Part shown: positions 43,998-52,508 of the stretch, in pieces
Numbering within the stretch: the stretch's first letter is position 1
How the letters are laid out: each line of letters opens with the position of its first letter
From: Flavobacterium reichenbachii
GTDB taxonomy: Bacteria > Bacteroidota > Bacteroidia > Flavobacteriales > Flavobacteriaceae
DNA: 55,792 nt
Direction of reading: 5' to 3'
Assembly (NCBI RefSeq): GCF_002217435.1
Contig: NZ_MUHF01000026.1
Coordinates: 1 to 55,792, forward strand
Notes under the pieces: model-generated
Told to the model about the DNA's origin: nothing
The model's input: the letters and a program-made list of their open reading frames with translations, nothing else
The model's database searches: none
Made by a program: the position numbers and the translations under genes

Positions 43998-44465
43998 ATG
44001 GAACCATTACAAAAATTTACAAAAATTGAAAACCAATATGTTATGAAAAGACAGCATGGTTTTGGTTTGATTGTAGTTTTGGGGATGGCAGCTTTTGCGT
44101 TTGCCGGCTTATGGTTTAAAAATACTGCAATGATCTGGATCTTTGGGATTCTCACCGTTTTATGTCTGATTTCGATTTTTGTAAACCATGTTGTGATAGA
44201 TATAAGCCGAAGAGAAATCATTATCAAAAACGGATTGATGATCCCTCCTGTCCAGATTCCTTTTGACAATATTGTCAATTTTGAATTGGTTAGAATGAAA
44301 CAGTATTTTATAACGATTAATGTATCATTGAATCTTTATTATTTAAAAAATGAAAAAGAACAATGTAGTGGTATAGCGCAGGGATTGACTACGCGATCGA
44401 TGCAAAATTTACTTAACGAAATTCAGGAAATACTCAAAGAACATGAACATTCAGGAACGATATAG
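43998..44465 (+). CDS. Membrane protein with PH-like C-terminal domain, hypothetical
   Basis: A 155-residue protein: short N-terminal part, two membrane helices (about 23-40 and 45-65) and a cytosolic domain of about 90 residues with strand-rich DISRREIIIKNGLMI, PFDNIVNFELVRM and a C-terminal helix (RSMQNLLNEIQEIL). The two-helix plus beta-domain layout is reminiscent of bacterial PH (YdbS-like) proteins. It starts 2 bases after the exported protein gene and overlaps the next gene by 23 bases. Confidence 0.6.
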   Translation: MEPLQKFTKIENQYVMKRQHGFGLIVVLGMAAFAFAGLWFKNTAMIWIFGILTVLCLISIFVNHVVIDISRREIIIKNGLMIPPVQIPFDNIVNFELVRMKQYFITINVSLNLYYLKNEKEQCSGIAQGLTTRSMQNLLNEIQEILKEHEHSGTI

Positions 44466-44952
44466 TGTAGAAGAAAAATTGCATTTGTTTTCATTTTGTC
44501 CTAAAAAACCATCGCTTGCAATGTCGCGGTGGTTTTTGGCGGGCATTATTGGCGGTATAATTGTTTTATTGTTTTTTGGTCACTTTCTTGATGAGGCTAT
44601 GCTCTGGGCAATATATATACTATTGGGTTATTTTGTTTTGCACAGCCTGTATGATATTAAGATAGGAAGTAAAATACGATATACTTTTGATGCCAAAACC
44701 AATGCGGTTTATAAAAGCAGTCCCATAAGAGCAAAAAGAGAACTGATGAAGCTGGATAAAATTGTAATTTTTGTTCAATCGGAAATGGGAAGCTGGTATT
44801 ATGCTCTTGGTGCGCAAAAAAGCCAGTTTGTAACGAGTTATATTATAAGTGAAAGTTTTGGTTCTGGTAAAAAAAGTGAAGAAAAACAATTTGCTTATGA
44901 GGATTTTATCTTAGTGAAAATTGATAAACTTTTGCAATCTGTTTCTAAATAA
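44443..44952 (+). CDS. Membrane protein, hypothetical, third gene of cluster
   Basis: A 169-residue protein with two membrane helices (about 28-46 and 51-68), then a strand-rich cytosolic domain (KIRYTFDAKTNAVYKSSP, KLDKIVIFVQSEMGSWYYALG). Same overall architecture as the preceding gene but without obvious sequence identity. Its ATG lies 23 bases inside the upstream gene, implying translational coupling and a shared complex. No domain is recognised. Confidence 0.6.
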   Translation: MNIQERYSVEEKLHLFSFCPKKPSLAMSRWFLAGIIGGIIVLLFFGHFLDEAMLWAIYILLGYFVLHSLYDIKIGSKIRYTFDAKTNAVYKSSPIRAKRELMKLDKIVIFVQSEMGSWYYALGAQKSQFVTSYIISESFGSGKKSEEKQFAYEDFILVKIDKLLQSVSK

Positions 44953-45061
44953 TAGTTGCAAAAAATAATTAAAATTGTAATAATAGTTTTATTTTTTTAA
45001 GAAGCTGTAAATTCTATAATCTTGATTTTTAATTATATAATATGACAGTATAATTAGTTTA

Positions 45062-45069
45062 TACTTTTG
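45062..45069 (+). promoter_or_regulatory. -7 promoter element of the ferritin-like gene
   Basis: TACTTTTG matches TAnnTTTG and lies 29 bases before the ATG at 45098. A -33 TTG is not seen at standard spacing, so this could also be a stress-sigma promoter. Confidence 0.5.
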
Positions 45070-45097
45070 AACTTATAACTTATAAAAAACAAAAGTC

Positions 45098-45706
45098 ATG
45101 AAAACTGCAACTAAAACTACGAAGAGTACAACTGCTTCTAAAACAAATAAAACTACCACAGCTGCAACAAAAAGCACGGGTGCAAAAGTAAAAGCAAAAG
45201 CCAGCGCGGCAGAAGGATTAAGAGAATTATTTGTAGATTCTCTTAAAGATATTTACTGGGCAGAGAAAGCATTGGTAAAAGCATTGCCAAAAATGGCTAA
45301 AAATGCAACATCAGAAAATCTTATTACTGCAATTAATGATCACCTGGCAGTAACACAAGAACAAGTAGCAAGACTTGAAAAAGTGTTTACTACAATTGGA
45401 GAAAAAGCAGCAGCTAAGAAATGTGATGCCATGGAAGGTCTTATAAAAGAAGGTGAAAGCATTATGGAAGAAACTGAAGCGGGACCAGTACGTGATGCCG
45501 GAATTATTGCAGCGTCTCAAAAAATTGAGCATTACGAAATTGCAACTTACGGTACATTGGCAGCATTTGCAACTACTTTAGGCGAAGATGATGCTGTGTT
45601 ACTTCTTGAAAAAACTTTGGCAGAAGAAAAAGAAGCCGATACTCTGCTTACAGAAGCAGCATACAATACCATCAATTTTGATGCGGCTGAAGAAGACGAA
45701 AAATAA
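45098..45706 (+). CDS. YciE/DUF892-type ferritin-like protein
   Basis: A 202-residue protein. The first 40 residues are a Lys/Thr/Ala-rich tail (KTTKSTTASKTNKTT, then GAKVKAKA), like histone H1 or the DNA-binding tails of Dps. The rest is the DUF892 four-helix ferritin-like domain: GLRELFVDSLKDIYWAEKAL, a glutamate-rich HLAVTQEQVARLEKVF, ASQKIEHYEIATYGTL and EKTLAEEKEADTLLTE, with the E-x-x-H-type metal ligands. Family members are induced by osmotic and oxidative stress. The tail suggests DNA or polyanion binding, an inference. Monocistronic, closed by a terminator. Confidence 0.88.
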   Translation: MKTATKTTKSTTASKTNKTTTAATKSTGAKVKAKASAAEGLRELFVDSLKDIYWAEKALVKALPKMAKNATSENLITAINDHLAVTQEQVARLEKVFTTIGEKAAAKKCDAMEGLIKEGESIMEETEAGPVRDAGIIAASQKIEHYEIATYGTLAAFATTLGEDDAVLLLEKTLAEEKEADTLLTEAAYNTINFDAAEEDEK

Positions 45707-45729
45707 TAATAATTTATTTTTGATACAAT

Positions 45730-45768
45730 AAAAAGCCTGACAGATTTTTAAATTTGTCAGGCTTTTTT
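45730..45768. terminator. Bidirectional terminator
   Basis: AAAAAGCCTGAC (45730-45741) pairs with GTCAGGCTTTTT (45756-45767), 14-base loop, with T run to the right and A run to the left. It can serve both the ferritin-like gene and the convergent MscS gene. Confidence 0.9.
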
Positions 45769-45796
45769 ATGTTTAATTTTGAAAATAAATGAAGTT

Positions 45797-46606
45797 TTAT
45801 TTAAGAACAAAACCCTCTTCTTTAAGAGCTTCGGTGACTTTAATTACCACTTCAGATCTGTGTTTTCCGTCGCTCACGCTTACGTCTGTTTTTACCCAGT
45901 ATCTAACAATAATCTGAACTGTGTTTCCTGTAATTCCGGCAACGACAGCAGAATTAGAATACCCTTTATCTACAATATCGCTGTCTTCTTTGATGATATT
46001 TGTAATTACATCGATGGCTTTTCTGTAATCTGAGCCGTATTCTAATCCAATTGTAAAATCCTGAAGCAGATAACCTTCGCTGTTAAAATTGATAAGTGTA
46101 TTTTTTATAAGAAGAGCATTTGGAATATAGATGTTTTTGCTGTCGCTTTTCACCTGCGTATCACGAAGATTTAGTGCCACAACTTTGCCTTTTACACCGT
46201 TGCTTTCTATTATATCTCCCACAGAAAAAGGTCTTTTGAAAGCTAATAAAATTCCGGCAAGGAAATTTTCTCCAATATCTTTTAATGCAAATCCGATAAT
46301 AAATGCAGAAATACCCGCTCCCGCAAGAACACTTTGCGCAACTCCGGTAAGACCGATAACGCGAAACATGAAGAGAAGTCCAATTACAACTAATATCGCT
46401 TTTATAAGATTAGCAATAAATGCAGCCAGCAAAGGATCTTGCATATTACGTTTTAATCTTCGGTCTGAAAATACTTTAACCCGCGATGCGATAATCCATG
46501 AGATTAATACAATAAAGATGGCGAGTAACAGCTTTGGAGTTATGTCTACAATTCCCTGATAATATCCTTCGATGTGTACGACAATGTCGTGTAAAAAATC
46601 TTCCAT
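45797..46606 (-). CDS. mscS: Small-conductance mechanosensitive channel, MscS family
   Basis: A 269-residue inner-membrane channel that opens under hypo-osmotic stress. Three membrane helices: about 22-42, 60-84 and the Gly/Ala-rich TM3 pore helix (VAQSVLAGAGISAFIIGFALKDIGENFLAGIL), followed by the conserved FKRPFSVGDIIESNGVKGKV beta domain and a mixed alpha/beta C-terminal vestibule. Length is close to E. coli MscS. Gene adjacency to the DUF892 stress protein is convergent rather than operonic. Confidence 0.93.
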   Translation of the reverse strand: MEDFLHDIVVHIEGYYQGIVDITPKLLLAIFIVLISWIIASRVKVFSDRRLKRNMQDPLLAAFIANLIKAILVVIGLLFMFRVIGLTGVAQSVLAGAGISAFIIGFALKDIGENFLAGILLAFKRPFSVGDIIESNGVKGKVVALNLRDTQVKSDSKNIYIPNALLIKNTLINFNSEGYLLQDFTIGLEYGSDYRKAIDVITNIIKEDSDIVDKGYSNSAVVAGITGNTVQIIVRYWVKTDVSVSDGKHRSEVVIKVTEALKEEGFVLK

Positions 46607-46935
46607 AATATTTATATTTTAAATTAAAGTGCTCGTATTCGAAGAGATTTTTAATCTCCAGACGGCGTAAATTTTTATAATGCAAAAATCTGCACGAGTG
46701 CAGATTTTTGCGTTTTTTGATAAAGTAGTGTGATAATACAAGTGGAGTGCATTATTACAAAATCACTTTTTAATGAATCAAAAAGTGATCTACTCAAATT
46801 TACATATTAGCCCGTAATTTGTTTTTATACAATTCGGAAACTTAATTTATAAAATTTACAGTTTATACACTGCGAGAAGTTTTTCAATGTAAAGTTTTGG
46901 GATAGTTGTGTGGTAATAATGGTGTAGTTTGAGCT
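46607..46935. other. Intergenic region with terminator only
   Basis: A 329-base A/T-rich spacer between the MscS gene start and the holin stop. Apart from the hairpin at 46683-46710 I see no gene or repeat in it. Confidence 0.4.
46683..46710 (-). terminator. Terminator at the end of the tail/holin module
   Basis: CAAAAATCTGCA (46683-46694) pairs with TGCAGATTTTTG (46699-46710) around a 4-base loop CGAG. It lies 226 bases past the holin stop on the minus strand. Confidence 0.65.
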
Positions 46936-47406
46936 CTATTTTTCTATGTGAAATTTAGGGTCGATTGTAATCAGAAGTTTTTTGAAAAGTTGGATTAAAC
47001 CATTTCGAACTGATTTGAGGATCAAGGTAACAGCGTCAAAATTCTCTATTTCTTTTTTTGTTTTTATCGCGATAATATTACTGATTATCGAAATTCCGTC
47101 ACTTACAATAAGCAGGTCCATTACTATGGTTACAAACCATTTAAAATTGTAATTAAGTCCAATACTCATTAAGGCCAGTGCTGTAGGTATGAGCAATACG
47201 GCCAATTTGGATACAAATCCCAGAGCTAATTTTTTGAAGCTGAAAACGTTATCTAATACTATGGTTTTTATAATACCTAAGAATGTATCCATTACCATTA
47301 GGTAAAATAATACTTTAACAATTCCTGTATCCATTTCTAGGTAAATAAAAATTCCATAAAGCAATAATTTTATTGCATCTGAATATTCTGAAATTTTCTG
47401 CATCAT
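46936..47406 (-). CDS. Phage holin family protein
   Basis: A 156-residue protein with three or four membrane helices (for example VKVLFYLMVMDTFLGIIKTIV and LLIPTALALMSIGLNY) matching the holin family of PF05105 type: the central DTFLGIIKTIV…FSFKKLALGFVSKLAVLLI and SDGISIISNIIAIKTKKEIE. Holins form inner-membrane lesions that release endolysin. Its presence with an M15 endopeptidase (53317) at the other end of the module suggests a complete lysis function for tail particles. Start at 47406 (or the adjacent ATG 47403). Confidence 0.8.
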   Translation of the reverse strand: MMQKISEYSDAIKLLLYGIFIYLEMDTGIVKVLFYLMVMDTFLGIIKTIVLDNVFSFKKLALGFVSKLAVLLIPTALALMSIGLNYNFKWFVTIVMDLLIVSDGISIISNIIAIKTKKEIENFDAVTLILKSVRNGLIQLFKKLLITIDPKFHIEK

Positions 47407-47491
47407 CGTTCATTTTAATAATTTTTTAATAAAAGCTGCAGCAATACTGCAGCGGTAAATAATTTTTTATCTCATAGGTTAATTTTTTAAG

Positions 47492-47524
47492 TAATCTTTT
47501 GGGGTTCAATACCCCAAAAGATTA
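47492..47524 (-). terminator. Strong stem-loop after the tail fibre gene
   Basis: TAATCTTTTGGGGT (47492-47505) pairs perfectly with ACCCCAAAAGATTA (47511-47524), loop TCAAT. It lies 20 bases past the fibre stop. There is no immediate T tract, so it may attenuate or process the transcript before the holin gene rather than terminate it. Confidence 0.6.
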
Positions 47525-47543
47525 TTAGAATGTTATTGCTGCT

Positions 47544-49850
47544 CTAAGGCTGTGGATCTACTGGATCTAATGGTTTGTTATTATGCGCCACAATTCCTGA
47601 AATAATATAATTATCTACAGATTCTACATCTAGCAAAGCAACTTCTAGAGTTTCCTCTTTGAAGACCACAGATTCGATAGGTTTTGGCTTTCCGTTTTTA
47701 TCAATCAACGACATATTTTCTGTCACATTTTTTACACTTATCCATTGTAGATTTTCGTTATCTTGAGTAATTAACAACGGATGTTCTGCTGTAACTTTAA
47801 TTGTAGTATCTGCAGTTTTAATCTCGTAGTAATTTGGCTCTGTACTTGTTCTTTTGCCAACTACAGTTACTTCTGCTTTAACAGCTTCTTCTAATTTTCC
47901 AGTCCAAAGCATATAATCTCCTTCAGATTCATCGATTTCGTTCGGGAAAGAAAAGCCTTGAAGTATGTCTCCAACAACGATATTCTTTAATTTCTTTGAT
48001 CGGCCGGATGCCATTGTCACTAAAGATTCTACATCGAAACAAGAATTATCTCTTGGATCTGTAACGATCGCATATTCAGTAGTAAAATCAGAAACACCAT
48101 TAGTATAAACAGCTCTAACTTTGTATAAATAGGATGTGTTATATGCTGTATTATTATCAATATAAGATAAATTTGGAGTTTCATGTATTAAACTTGAAAG
48201 TGCTGATCCAGATGTTCTTCTGTATAATTCATACTTGGCAGCAGGACCACTATTAGCTGCAAAATCCCATTCGATCATTATTTCTTTCTCTGATAATAAA
48301 TAACAGTTCAGATATTCTGGCTTTTGCGGCACTATTACATTTGTAGTTGTAACACTTTGAGGATCACTAGCAGTTGAATTTCCTGCCGCATCCTTGGCAA
48401 CAACATAAAAGCTGTAAGTTGTACTAGCTGATAATCCTGTGGCAGAATAAGAAGTCAAATTACCAATTGTTTCTATTTGAGTACCATTTCTATATATTAT
48501 ATAATTGGTTACACCAGAATCATCACTTGACGCAGTCCAGCTCAATATTGCACTATTATTACCAACATTTGAAAATACTAAACTTGTTGGTTTTGTTGGT
48601 GCTGTTGTATCGCTAGGGCGTCCTGTGTATTCAATATAATGAACTACTCTGTATGGATTCAGCATTGAAAAAGATTGACTTTTTCCAGTTAATCCTGTTT
48701 TGCTTGACTCAGATATTCCTTCGTCTGAATTTGCGGAACCTGCTAGTGATTGTATATTGTTACTTCCTCCACCATCTGTTGGCAAGTCGTGACTATGTTG
48801 AGGCATTTCATCAATACTTAAACTTTTGGCTACGTTACCTCCTGCATTTCCTAATGTCTCAAAAGGCCATGTCATAACGCCATTATTATTATAAAAAGTT
48901 AAATCTTGAAAGTAATTTCTCTGACCAATTTCTACAATTCGCTGTTGAGGACTTGGATTATAAACTCCAACAGGAATTCGTCCTCTTAGAGGAACATATT
49001 CTTCCCAGCCCTCTGGAAATGGCGCTGGTTTGCCCCAAATAGCAATCATCCCTATTGGTACAGCTGTTGCAGGTTTATTTTCTAAAATGGTAAGACGGTC
49101 AATCAGCGAATTGATGAGTGTATTGTTTTGTGTAATTTGATTTTGATTGTTTAATACCAATAAAGATTTAGAATCTGTGGTATTAATATTGTTTAAATGT
49201 ACCTTTCCGCCAATATAAGTGCTGGTCCAATTGGCACCTAAGTTTAGGGTAAGACTTGTTTCAGAATTTGTACTGCTGTCTACAAGTGCTTTTCCTAAAA
49301 AATTCTCAATCACATCAATGTTCGCTTCTACAGCGTCAATGTTTGCTTCAATCACATCAATATTAGCTTCTACAGCATCAATGTTGGCTTCAATACTTTG
49401 TAAAATTGTTTCAATTGTTTTGAGATCTTTAACAATTTCAAAAGCTGCTAAATTGTAATAAAATACAGTCTGTGCATCATTATTTTGAGCAACTCCTTCT
49501 GCAGCGTTAAACTCAGCTTGATTGATATATTTGGCTTCGTAATCAAAATATGCGATCTGAGAAGTGCCTGTTCCGTATATTAAATTGGTGCCTGTTCTTA
49601 TTGTTTTTAAATATGGTTGCGGATTGGATTTTAGAATCGGATATAAAATTCCTTCTCCATTTTGATGGATTACAGCCCACCCTGTTTTTGCACTTGATGC
49701 TGGAGCTACCAAATAATTGATGCCTGGAACAATGCTCAAATGACTTTTTAAAGCTTCATATAATTCTGATCTGTAGGCTGTCTGAAGTCTTTCTAATGTT
49801 TCTTGCTCGAGCGGAAATCCTCCTGAATGACTAAAATTTACGTGTTTCAT
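47544..49850 (-). CDS. Tail fibre with collar, two FN3 domains and C-terminal Hint domain
   Basis: A 768-residue protein in the place of the tail fibre. The N-terminal part (1-150) probably docks on the baseplate; residues about 152-182 are heptad-like EANIDAV/EANIDVI repeats (trimeric coiled coil). A phage tail collar domain follows at about 270-410 (GMIAIWGKPAPFPEGWEEY, GRIPVGVY, DEMPQHSHDL, NPYRVVHYI), then FN3 domains at about 417-505 and 508-598. Residues 604-757 are a Hint domain: Cys604 in CFDVESLVTMASGR, VVGDILQG, TAEHPLL (block B) and IVAHN ending at Asn757, followed by an 11-residue proline-rich tail. Hint domains self-cleave; here this could release the tip or attach it to another molecule. 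That outcome is inference. Confidence 0.85.
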   Translation of the reverse strand: MKHVNFSHSGGFPLEQETLERLQTAYRSELYEALKSHLSIVPGINYLVAPASSAKTGWAVIHQNGEGILYPILKSNPQPYLKTIRTGTNLIYGTGTSQIAYFDYEAKYINQAEFNAAEGVAQNNDAQTVFYYNLAAFEIVKDLKTIETILQSIEANIDAVEANIDVIEANIDAVEANIDVIENFLGKALVDSSTNSETSLTLNLGANWTSTYIGGKVHLNNINTTDSKSLLVLNNQNQITQNNTLINSLIDRLTILENKPATAVPIGMIAIWGKPAPFPEGWEEYVPLRGRIPVGVYNPSPQQRIVEIGQRNYFQDLTFYNNNGVMTWPFETLGNAGGNVAKSLSIDEMPQHSHDLPTDGGGSNNIQSLAGSANSDEGISESSKTGLTGKSQSFSMLNPYRVVHYIEYTGRPSDTTAPTKPTSLVFSNVGNNSAILSWTASSDDSGVTNYIIYRNGTQIETIGNLTSYSATGLSASTTYSFYVVAKDAAGNSTASDPQSVTTTNVIVPQKPEYLNCYLLSEKEIMIEWDFAANSGPAAKYELYRRTSGSALSSLIHETPNLSYIDNNTAYNTSYLYKVRAVYTNGVSDFTTEYAIVTDPRDNSCFDVESLVTMASGRSKKLKNIVVGDILQGFSFPNEIDESEGDYMLWTGKLEEAVKAEVTVVGKRTSTEPNYYEIKTADTTIKVTAEHPLLITQDNENLQWISVKNVTENMSLIDKNGKPKPIESVVFKEETLEVALLDVESVDNYIISGIVAHNNKPLDPVDPQP
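49306..49396 (-). repeat. 21-bp heptad repeats in the tail fibre gene
   Basis: Four to five 21-base units encode alternating EANIDAV and EANIDVI, a seven-residue coiled-coil period. Units are similar but not identical at the DNA level (TCAATGTTCGCTTCTACAGC, TCAATGTTTGCTTCAATCAC and so on). Slippage here would lengthen or shorten the fibre by whole heptads without shifting frame. Confidence 0.8.
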
Positions 49851-49899
49851 TTTTATTGATTTAAATGTCTGTTGTTTTATTTCTTTAGGTTCTTATAAT

Positions 49900-50529
49900 T
49901 TAATCTTCTAATGAATAAGAATAGCTTTCGTAGCTTTTACCAGCGAGTTTGTAAAAATTAAGAAGATTTTGATATTCAATATTGGCTACTTTTATTGGTT
50001 CTGTTTTTTGCGCAGCTTCAATTTTGCCATTTTCAACAACTATAGACCCATTTTTAATTAAGCTTTCTGGAATAAATACTCTAAAATTGGCGTAGGATAC
50101 TTTTGTATAATCTTTACGATGCGCTAAATAAATGGGCTTATTATTTTTGTTTTTATAGTCGTCGCGTTTGTACACTTTCAACAGCGGCATTCTTAAAGTC
50201 CCGTTTGGTTCGTAGTATTCTTTGTGGAGGTATACATACTGCAGCGTAGGTTTAACAGATTCGTCTATATAAATTAATTCCTTTAATCGTTTCTGTTCTG
50301 TGCTTAAATTAGGATCGTAAGTTCTAGTTGGGTTAAAGTTTTCATTCAGTACTTTTTCCAGATAAATAACTTGTCCTGTATGCTGCATTTTATACAGCGT
50401 TTTTTCATAAATGGTTTTTAAAGGAGTAAGCAGAACATTAAGCCAGTCCACATGTATTTTTTTTCTAAGAATAGGAGGGATGAGCCATAATAACAGCTTT
50501 TCCCATTTTAAAATGGTGTATTTATTCAT
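49900..50529 (-). CDS. gpI-like tail protein (phage tail protein I position)
   Basis: A 209-residue soluble protein between the baseplate-J-like gene and the fibre, the order seen for gpI in P2-like and related contractile systems. The N-terminal 60 residues have a conserved-looking LLLWLIPPILRKKIHVDWLNVLLTPLKTIYEKTLY segment, then NENFNPTRTY and VYLHKEYYEPNG, and a C-terminal domain with FRVFIPESL. By position it should join the baseplate to the fibre. The sequence family is recognised only by order, not by a known motif. Confidence 0.55.
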   Translation of the reverse strand: MNKYTILKWEKLLLWLIPPILRKKIHVDWLNVLLTPLKTIYEKTLYKMQHTGQVIYLEKVLNENFNPTRTYDPNLSTEQKRLKELIYIDESVKPTLQYVYLHKEYYEPNGTLRMPLLKVYKRDDYKNKNNKPIYLAHRKDYTKVSYANFRVFIPESLIKNGSIVVENGKIEAAQKTEPIKVANIEYQNLLNFYKLAGKSYESYSYSLED

Positions 50530-50544
50530 CGTTTATATATTAGA

Positions 50545-51600
50545 CTATTGTTTATCTCTGTAAAATGTGTACGGAATGTAGTTGACCTCAACCTCAAGAA
50601 TATCGATGTCAAAATATCCTGCTTTTGGAATAAAGTATTCTATTTTGGTAACATCATTAAATTCGGGATCTAGCCTGTCGCTTGGGTTTTTAGCTTCCAC
50701 GGTCTGGATCTTAGTTAAAACCGGAATTTTAACTCCCTGTGCTTTCTGAACAGCATCGACAAGATAAGTTTTGACAAAAGCACCATTAAATTCAATGTTT
50801 CTTAAATGATCTCTTACAGCATCTTGTACCGGAAAAACTTCAGGTTGTAAGATTAGAGAACCATTTAAGGTATTTAATTTGTGATTAATAAGTTTTTCTT
50901 CTTCTTCGCTGGTTAAAGGCCTGCTCAAACTTTTTAACTGATAATATTCAATATCTGCAGGATCAATATAAATGGTCAAAGGATCGATATAAACATTCAA
51001 ATTCAATTTCAGTCTGTCTCCTTCATCAGAAGTAATGTAAACCTGATTTCCTGCGTCTTTGATTTTGGCAATGTATTCCTTAAAAGCAAAAAGTTCGTTT
51101 GGAACATCGATTCTTGAGATTTTATCGCCTTTTACGGTAGCGACTTTTATAAAAACAACGCCGACTTTATTATGGAAATAATCAGAAAAAATCTCTTCTG
51201 GTTCCTTATCCGGATTCATAACAGTTTCTAAGTCAATTTCGCTTACCGCACAATGTTTTATAATTTTGTATTGTTCGATGTCTCCCTCAAGATCTGTCGT
51301 GTCAAATTGATAAGAGCCTTCTTTCCAAATCAGCGAAATTGAATTAGTAGAATCTGAAGTCAACGGTACACCGTAATGAAAATTTAAAGCCTGCTCGCGA
51401 TACCAGTTCAGCGTATGAGGCCTGGATATCAGAGCATTTTTTTCTACTATTTTCTCATGAACCCAAAGCGCGGTTGCGACTATGTTCACCCAAAGATTCC
51501 AAATTCCTGTCTTTGAGCTCATTTTTAAGCCGTCGAGAGAAGTTTGCTTCTTTTTTTCTGTCAGAATTTCATTCTGTATTTCAGCAATTGTACGTGCCAT
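50545..51600 (-). CDS. Baseplate J-like protein
   Basis: A 351-residue protein starting with ARTIAEIQNEIL, the kind of N-terminal helix found in baseplate wedge proteins, and with the later pattern AVRDHLRNIEFNGAFVKTYLVDAVQKAQGV that resembles the C-terminal baseplate-J region, with the last strand DIDILEVEVNYIPY. A middle KLNLNVYIDPLTIYIDP region is beta-rich. Order in the operon (gp25, LysM-like, this, gpI-like, fibre) matches contractile-tail baseplates. It starts 173 bases after the LysM-like gene stop; that spacer holds no gene. Confidence 0.65.
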   Translation of the reverse strand: MARTIAEIQNEILTEKKKQTSLDGLKMSSKTGIWNLWVNIVATALWVHEKIVEKNALISRPHTLNWYREQALNFHYGVPLTSDSTNSISLIWKEGSYQFDTTDLEGDIEQYKIIKHCAVSEIDLETVMNPDKEPEEIFSDYFHNKVGVVFIKVATVKGDKISRIDVPNELFAFKEYIAKIKDAGNQVYITSDEGDRLKLNLNVYIDPLTIYIDPADIEYYQLKSLSRPLTSEEEEKLINHKLNTLNGSLILQPEVFPVQDAVRDHLRNIEFNGAFVKTYLVDAVQKAQGVKIPVLTKIQTVEAKNPSDRLDPEFNDVTKIEYFIPKAGYFDIDILEVEVNYIPYTFYRDKQ

Positions 51601-51773
51601 ATTTTAATTTTTTAATATAGTTTAGCCTGTAAGACATGTGTAATATGCTTATAGATAGTTGTTTATGTTTTTTTTGTGAATACTACAGAGAGGTAGTTTT
51701 TTATAGATTTCTAAAAGAGCAGATTGAACTGAATGGTTTTACCAGACAATTTTATTGTTCTTAAGATTGTTTA

Positions 51774-52106
51774 TTAATAGATGATAAAATCATCTTCAAT
51801 AATCATGTAGTCAATTCCAGAGAAGTTGTCCATTAAATATTCCTCTTCTTCTGTAAGTGCGGTTGCGGGCTTTAGATTTCTGGAGCTGTAATATTCTACA
51901 ATGTCCTTTTTAAAAGCTTCTCTGCCAATTTTTAAATCTTCGTAAACAGAAAGGTCATCTGTTATGTTAAACTTCTCGTTGTCTTCTAAGAGGTCGAATA
52001 CTTTTTCTATGCTTCCGTACTCCTGCAAAGAGATGTCAAAAATGTTTTGGTTTTCCTGTGGTTTAATAGTTCCCATCGATTTTAATGTTTTGTAAATCGT
52101 TGACAT
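51774..52106 (-). CDS. LysM-like tail protein (hub region)
   Basis: A 110-residue protein with N-terminal IKPQENQNIFDISLQEYGSI and VFDLLEDNEKF…DLSVYEDLKI, the LysM-like pattern 'eNQniFDislqeYGSie.vfdL' found in tail proteins of Bacteroidota contractile elements. The start at 52106 overlaps the gp25-like gene by 44 bases; the ATG at 52076 would still overlap by 14, so either is coupled. It probably sits at the inner baseplate or spike. Confidence 0.6.
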   Translation of the reverse strand: MSTIYKTLKSMGTIKPQENQNIFDISLQEYGSIEKVFDLLEDNEKFNITDDLSVYEDLKIGREAFKKDIVEYYSSRNLKPATALTEEEEYLMDNFSGIDYMIIEDDFIIY

Positions 52107-52350
52107 CTAATGTTTTTACAAAAAAGTTGTCATACGATAATTGTTTGTCTATTTCGTTTTCTAGTCTGAGCCTGGAGGTTGCATCCGGGCTGTTAATGTA
52201 TTTTTTTATTCCTACTCCAAGTATCGGAAACTCCTTGTAGCTGCCTTTTTGACTTAACAGCAGATGTTCTAAATTTTGCTGATCTGAATCTTTTATGGCA
52301 AAATCTCCATCTATTATTAACAAGTCTTCCTCTATGATAAAATCTTTCAT
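52063..52350 (-). CDS. gp25-like baseplate wedge protein
   Basis: A 95-residue protein. The pattern NLEHLLLSQKGSYKEFPILGVGIKKYIN followed by RLRLENEIDKQLSYDNFFVKTLDV corresponds to the gp25/GPW core, where 'Q.l...l.t..Ge....P.fG.gl..' leads to the helix 'i...i...L..de.ri' and a final strand. gp25 nucleates sheath assembly at the baseplate in contractile tails. It is upstream of and overlaps the LysM-like gene. Confidence 0.7.
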   Translation of the reverse strand: MKDFIIEEDLLIIDGDFAIKDSDQQNLEHLLLSQKGSYKEFPILGVGIKKYINSPDATSRLRLENEIDKQLSYDNFFVKTLDVNDLQNIKIDGNY

Positions 52351-52508
52351 ATTTTACTGCTGTTTTTTTGTTTACTATTTACATGAAAATGTCCCTTTGA
52401 GTCTGCGCGCCATACCCTCCGGATGATGTTTATTTGATACTGTAAAAATAAGCTAAGCGTTACCCTTAACCAAGATTTTAAGGTCTGCGAATCTGTAGTT
52501 TCAGTAAG

